From the NCBI GenBank assembly GCA_035527255.1, contig DATLAW010000187.1, positions 1 to 6,672 on the forward strand: DNA of 6,672 bases, in the 5' to 3' direction. This stretch comes from Thermohalobaculum sp035527255 (GTDB lineage Bacteria; Pseudomonadota; Alphaproteobacteria; Rhodobacterales; Rhodobacteraceae). A program made the translations under genes and the position numbers. This document shows, one piece after another, positions 4,803 through 6,672 of the stretch (the stretch's first letter is position 1; each line of letters opens with the position of its first letter). The notes under the pieces were generated by a model. That model was not told where the DNA came from. It was given only the letters and a program-made list of their open reading frames with translations, and did no database searches.

Positions 4803-6218
4803 ATGTCACTGTTTCGCGGGTTGTCGGGGCGTCTGCTGATTGTCACGATCCTCGTCGTGATGCTCGTCGAGGTGGCGATTTTCGTGCCGTCGGTGGCGCG
4901 GTTTCGTGCCGATTATCTGAGCGAGCGGGTGGTTCGTGCCCAGATTGCATCTCTCAGCGTCCTGGCCGCGCCCGACGGCATGGTCTCGCCCGAGCTGCAG
5001 CGCCAGTTGCTGGAGAAGACTGAGGCGCTGAATATCGTGCTGCAACGGGCCGGAACGCGAACCCTGATTCTGTCGCGCGACGACATGCCCGAGGTTTCGG
5101 CCACATTTGATCTGCGCGACATGGACGCCGCTTCGATGATTGTCGATGCGCTTTCCCGAATGACGGCCGGGGCCACGAGCGACGTGATCCGGGTAATCGA
5201 CACGCCCACCGGCATCGACGCCGAGGTGATCGAGATCACCCTCGATAGCGCTCCTCTGAAGGCGGCGATGCTCGACTATGGCTGGCGCATCCTCAGGCTG
5301 TCGTTGATCATCTCGATCATTACCGCGGCGATGATCTTTCTGACCGTGCGCCGCTTTGTGGTGTTGCCGTTGATGCGGGTGATCGAGAATGTCCGGGCAT
5401 TTCAGCAAAACCCCGAGGACCCGGCGCGGATCATCCGGCCCTCAAGCCGGGTTGGCGAGGTCGCCGATGCTGAGCGGGCGCTCGCCGAGATGCAGGAGGA
5501 TGTGCTGATTGCACTGCGCGAGCGCTCAAGGCTCGCGTCGTTGGGCCAGGCGCTGGCCAAAATCAGCCATGATCTGCGCAACATGCTGTCGACCGGACAC
5601 CTGTTGGCCGACCGGCTCGAGGTCAGCCGCGATCCCTTGGTGGCGCGCACGCTGCCGAAATTGATCGCCTCGCTCGACCGGGCGATCAGCCTTTGCCAAC
5701 GCACCCTGGATTATGGCCGTGCCGAGGAAGCCGCGCCCGAATTGCGCCAGATCCTGCTTGGCGCGCTGGTCAATGAGGTGGCGGAGGGCCTCGGCCTCGA
5801 CGTTGACGGCGAGCCTAGATTGGGTGCCGTGCAATGCCGGATCGACATTCCGGATCGCTATATCGTGCACGCCGACCGCGAGCAGCTCTATCGTATCCTG
5901 GCCAACTTGATGCGCAACGCCACCGAGGCGATTTCGGCCAGCGGTGGCCCCGGCGAGATCTATGTCAGCGTCAGCGACACCAATGGACGGCAGGAAATCC
6001 GGCTTTGCGACACCGGCCCGGGCATGCCGGCCAAGGCGCTGGAAAACCTGTTCAAACCGTTCCGAGGCGGCATGCGTCGCGGTGGCGCCGGCCTCGGTCT
6101 GGCGATCGCCGAGGAATTGGTGCGCGCCCATGGCGGCGAGCTGGAATTGATCGCCAGCACCAGTGCGGGAACCGAGTTCGCGATCCGCTTCCCAAAGGCT
6201 GCAAACAGCGGTCGGTGA
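4803..6218 (+). CDS. HAMP-domain sensor histidine kinase (orphan in this window)
   Basis: This is a membrane sensor kinase of 471 residues. It has an N-terminal transmembrane helix (about 11-31), a periplasmic domain of roughly 130 residues (32-160) that I do not recognise, and a second helix (about 163-182). A HAMP linker (about 183-238) follows, with a conserved Pro189 and the Glu219 region. The dimerisation/phosphotransfer helix holds the H-box KISHDLRNMLS, with phospho-acceptor His256. The catalytic ATPase domain shows the N-box (LANLMRNATEAI, Asn368/Asn372), G1 (DTGPGM, 403-408), F-box (LFKPF, 416-420) and G2 (GGAGLGLAI, 427-435). All kinase motifs are intact. The ATG at 4803 has GGGAG 4 bases upstream. 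It lies 48 bases after the oxidoreductase gene on the same strand with no terminator between, so it is probably co-transcribed. No response regulator is adjacent, so its partner and signal are unknown. Confidence 0.93.
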   Translation: MSLFRGLSGRLLIVTILVVMLVEVAIFVPSVARFRADYLSERVVRAQIASLSVLAAPDGMVSPELQRQLLEKTEALNIVLQRAGTRTLILSRDDMPEVSATFDLRDMDAASMIVDALSRMTAGATSDVIRVIDTPTGIDAEVIEITLDSAPLKAAMLDYGWRILRLSLIISIITAAMIFLTVRRFVVLPLMRVIENVRAFQQNPEDPARIIRPSSRVGEVADAERALAEMQEDVLIALRERSRLASLGQALAKISHDLRNMLSTGHLLADRLEVSRDPLVARTLPKLIASLDRAISLCQRTLDYGRAEEAAPELRQILLGALVNEVAEGLGLDVDGEPRLGAVQCRIDIPDRYIVHADREQLYRILANLMRNATEAISASGGPGEIYVSVSDTNGRQEIRLCDTGPGMPAKALENLFKPFRGGMRRGGAGLGLAIAEELVRAHGGELELIASTSAGTEFAIRFPKAANSGR

Positions 6219-6245
6219 GGTCATGCGAGAGCCCGGCACACAACC

Positions 6246-6275
6246 GTGAAAGCCCCTCGGAGGCGGGGATTTCAC
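6246..6275 (+). terminator. Possible terminator hairpin after the kinase gene
   Basis: GTGAAA-G-CCCC (6246-6256) pairs with GGGG-A-TTTCAC (6265-6275) around an 8-base loop: 10 pairs with one G-A mismatch. It begins 27 bases after the kinase stop codon and is the only sizeable hairpin before the tRNA gene. It lacks a following T-run, so intrinsic termination is uncertain; it may be a transcript-end stem. Confidence 0.4.
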
Positions 6276-6277
6276 CC

Positions 6278-6306
6278 TTGCAATCCCTTGACCCGGCCGC
6301 TAGATA
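6278..6306 (+). promoter_or_regulatory. Possible tRNA-Arg promoter
   Basis: TTGCAA (6278-6283) and TAGATA (6301-6306) are spaced by 17 bases, which would place the transcription start about 40 bases before the mature tRNA 5' end. A TTGACC at 6288-6293 lies within the spacer and is a closer -35 match, but it has no good -10 at the right distance (6311-6316 reads TCTCGC). Either way, a promoter here is expected because the tRNA follows the kinase gene by 134 bases. Confidence 0.3.
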
Positions 6307-6352
6307 GCGCTCTCGCCGCGCGACGGCACAACGCCAGATCGCGAGCGGTCAG

Positions 6353-6429
6353 GCACCGGTAGCTCAGCTGGATAGAGCACCAGACTACGAATCTGGGGGT
6401 CGGGGGTTCGAATCCCTCCCGGTGCACCA
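6353..6429 (+). tRNA. tRNA-Arg (anticodon ACG)
   Basis: A complete 77-base cloverleaf. The acceptor stem GCACCGG (6353-6359) pairs perfectly with CCGGTGC (6419-6425). The D-stem GCTC pairs with GAGC. The anticodon stem CCAGA/TCTGG flanks the loop CTACGAA with anticodon ACG (6387-6389). The T-arm GGGGG/CCCTC holds the loop TTCGAAT. Discriminator A6426 is followed by an encoded CCA (6427-6429). A34 is normally deaminated to inosine by TadA, letting this tRNA read CGU, CGC and CGA. Its 3' end lies 19 bases from the stop codon of a convergent integrase gene, so it is the likely attachment site of an integrated element. Confidence 0.97.
6410..6429 (+). other. Putative attachment site at the tRNA-Arg 3' end
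   Basis: Tyrosine recombinases beside tRNA genes usually recombine in the T-arm/3'-end segment, which the element carries as a copy so that the tRNA stays intact. Here the tRNA is complete through CCA and the integrase C-terminus begins 19 bases later, so this segment is the likely chromosomal-side att core. The exact limits are not determinable, because the second copy would lie right of the window. This is inferred from gene arrangement only. Confidence 0.45.
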
Positions 6430-6448
6430 ATTATCCGAATGGTAACAG

Positions 6449-6672
6449 TCACTTAGAGCCTCCCTCAATTGAGGTTAGCGTCTTGGTTTGCAGACGGTTT
6501 GCAAACTCTGTGCTTGAAGCGTTCTCAAAACCAAGTATCGCAGCCTCGGCCAACCGCCGGGTGTGTGCACCATATCGCTCAAGAATCCGGGTGGCCGACT
6601 GCATAGTGTGGCCAGTGATCGCGGCGACCTGTTGAATGCTCACACCGGCCTCGTTCATCAGCGTGACAGCTG
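6449..6672 (-). CDS. Tyrosine recombinase / phage-type integrase, C-terminal part (runs off the right edge)
   Basis: The minus-strand frame stays open from the window edge to a TGA at 6451-6449 and shows the last 73 complete codons of a tyrosine recombinase. It contains a helix (VSIQQVAAI), then the box II ITGHT motif with the conserved His (codon 6610-6608). The segment ILERYGAHTRRLAEAA follows, with the likely nucleophilic Tyr at 6574-6572, and a variable tail ends the protein. The catalytic Arg and the His-x-x-Arg box lie outside the window. The Met at 6658 is internal, not a start, because codons for Ala-Val-Thr-Leu precede it in frame and match the family. The enzyme would catalyse site-specific integration and excision of an island or prophage to the right. 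The gene points toward the tRNA-Arg. Whether it is intact upstream cannot be seen. Confidence 0.88.
   Translation of the reverse strand, partial: AVTLMNEAGVSIQQVAAITGHTMQSATRILERYGAHTRRLAEAAILGFENASSTEFANRLQTKTLTSIEGGSK

Noticed and set aside
5526..6275. Long antisense open frame (249 codons) opposite the histidine kinase
   Set aside because: It mirrors the kinase codons, has no recognisable motif and no plausible promoter or ribosome site.
1..6672. CRISPR array, rRNA, insertion sequence or toxin-antitoxin pair
   Set aside because: No regularly spaced direct repeats, no rRNA signatures, no transposase with terminal inverted repeats and no small gene pair were found on either strand.

Overview
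The window reads as chromosomal DNA of a GC-rich alphaproteobacterium, most likely Rhodobacterales-like. The main evidence is the ribosomal protein L34 / RNase P protein / YidD / YidC cluster, in which RnpA has the N-terminal extension seen in that group, and a YidC N-terminus of the Asn-Lys-Asn-Leu-Ile-Leu type. This assignment comes from protein character only; no database was searched.

Layout. Positions 1-208 (minus strand) hold the first 69 codons of yidC. Positions 209-624 have no intact gene. They hold a possible yidC promoter and, at about 395-559 on the plus strand, what looks like the 3' end of an ABC transporter inner-membrane permease gene without its 5' part. A complete plus-strand short-chain dehydrogenase/reductase (SDR) gene follows (625-1335), without the usual Tyr-x-x-x-Lys active site. 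A strong bidirectional terminator (1351-1393) separates it from the convergent minus-strand genes yidD (1436-1675), rnpA (1672-2100) and rpmH (2136-2270). These three are transcribed from a good promoter at 2396-2424. The SDR/permease block therefore splits what is normally a continuous rpmH-rnpA-yidD-yidC cluster.

To the right, transcribed away from rpmH, lies a probable three-gene unit. It encodes a TVP38/TMEM64 (VTT/DedA-like) membrane protein (2548-3306), a flavin disulfide oxidoreductase of the dihydrolipoamide dehydrogenase/mercuric reductase superfamily (3330-4754), and a two-transmembrane HAMP sensor histidine kinase (4803-6218) with no response regulator in the window. The first two form a recognised pairing, found fused in one polypeptide in some proteobacteria. 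Here the kinase is a third member by position.

The right end holds a complete tRNA-Arg(ACG) gene with encoded CCA (6353-6429). Nineteen bases beyond it is the C-terminus of a tyrosine recombinase on the minus strand, running off the window (6449-6672). This is the usual layout of an integrative element inserted at a tRNA 3' end, so the chromosomal backbone probably gives way to an island at about 6430.

No CRISPR array, rRNA gene or insertion sequence with terminal inverted repeats was seen. The most unusual items are the SDR without its catalytic Tyr/Lys, the remodelled yidD-yidC interval with its permease remnant, the membrane protein-flavoenzyme-kinase unit, and the tRNA-Arg/integrase junction.
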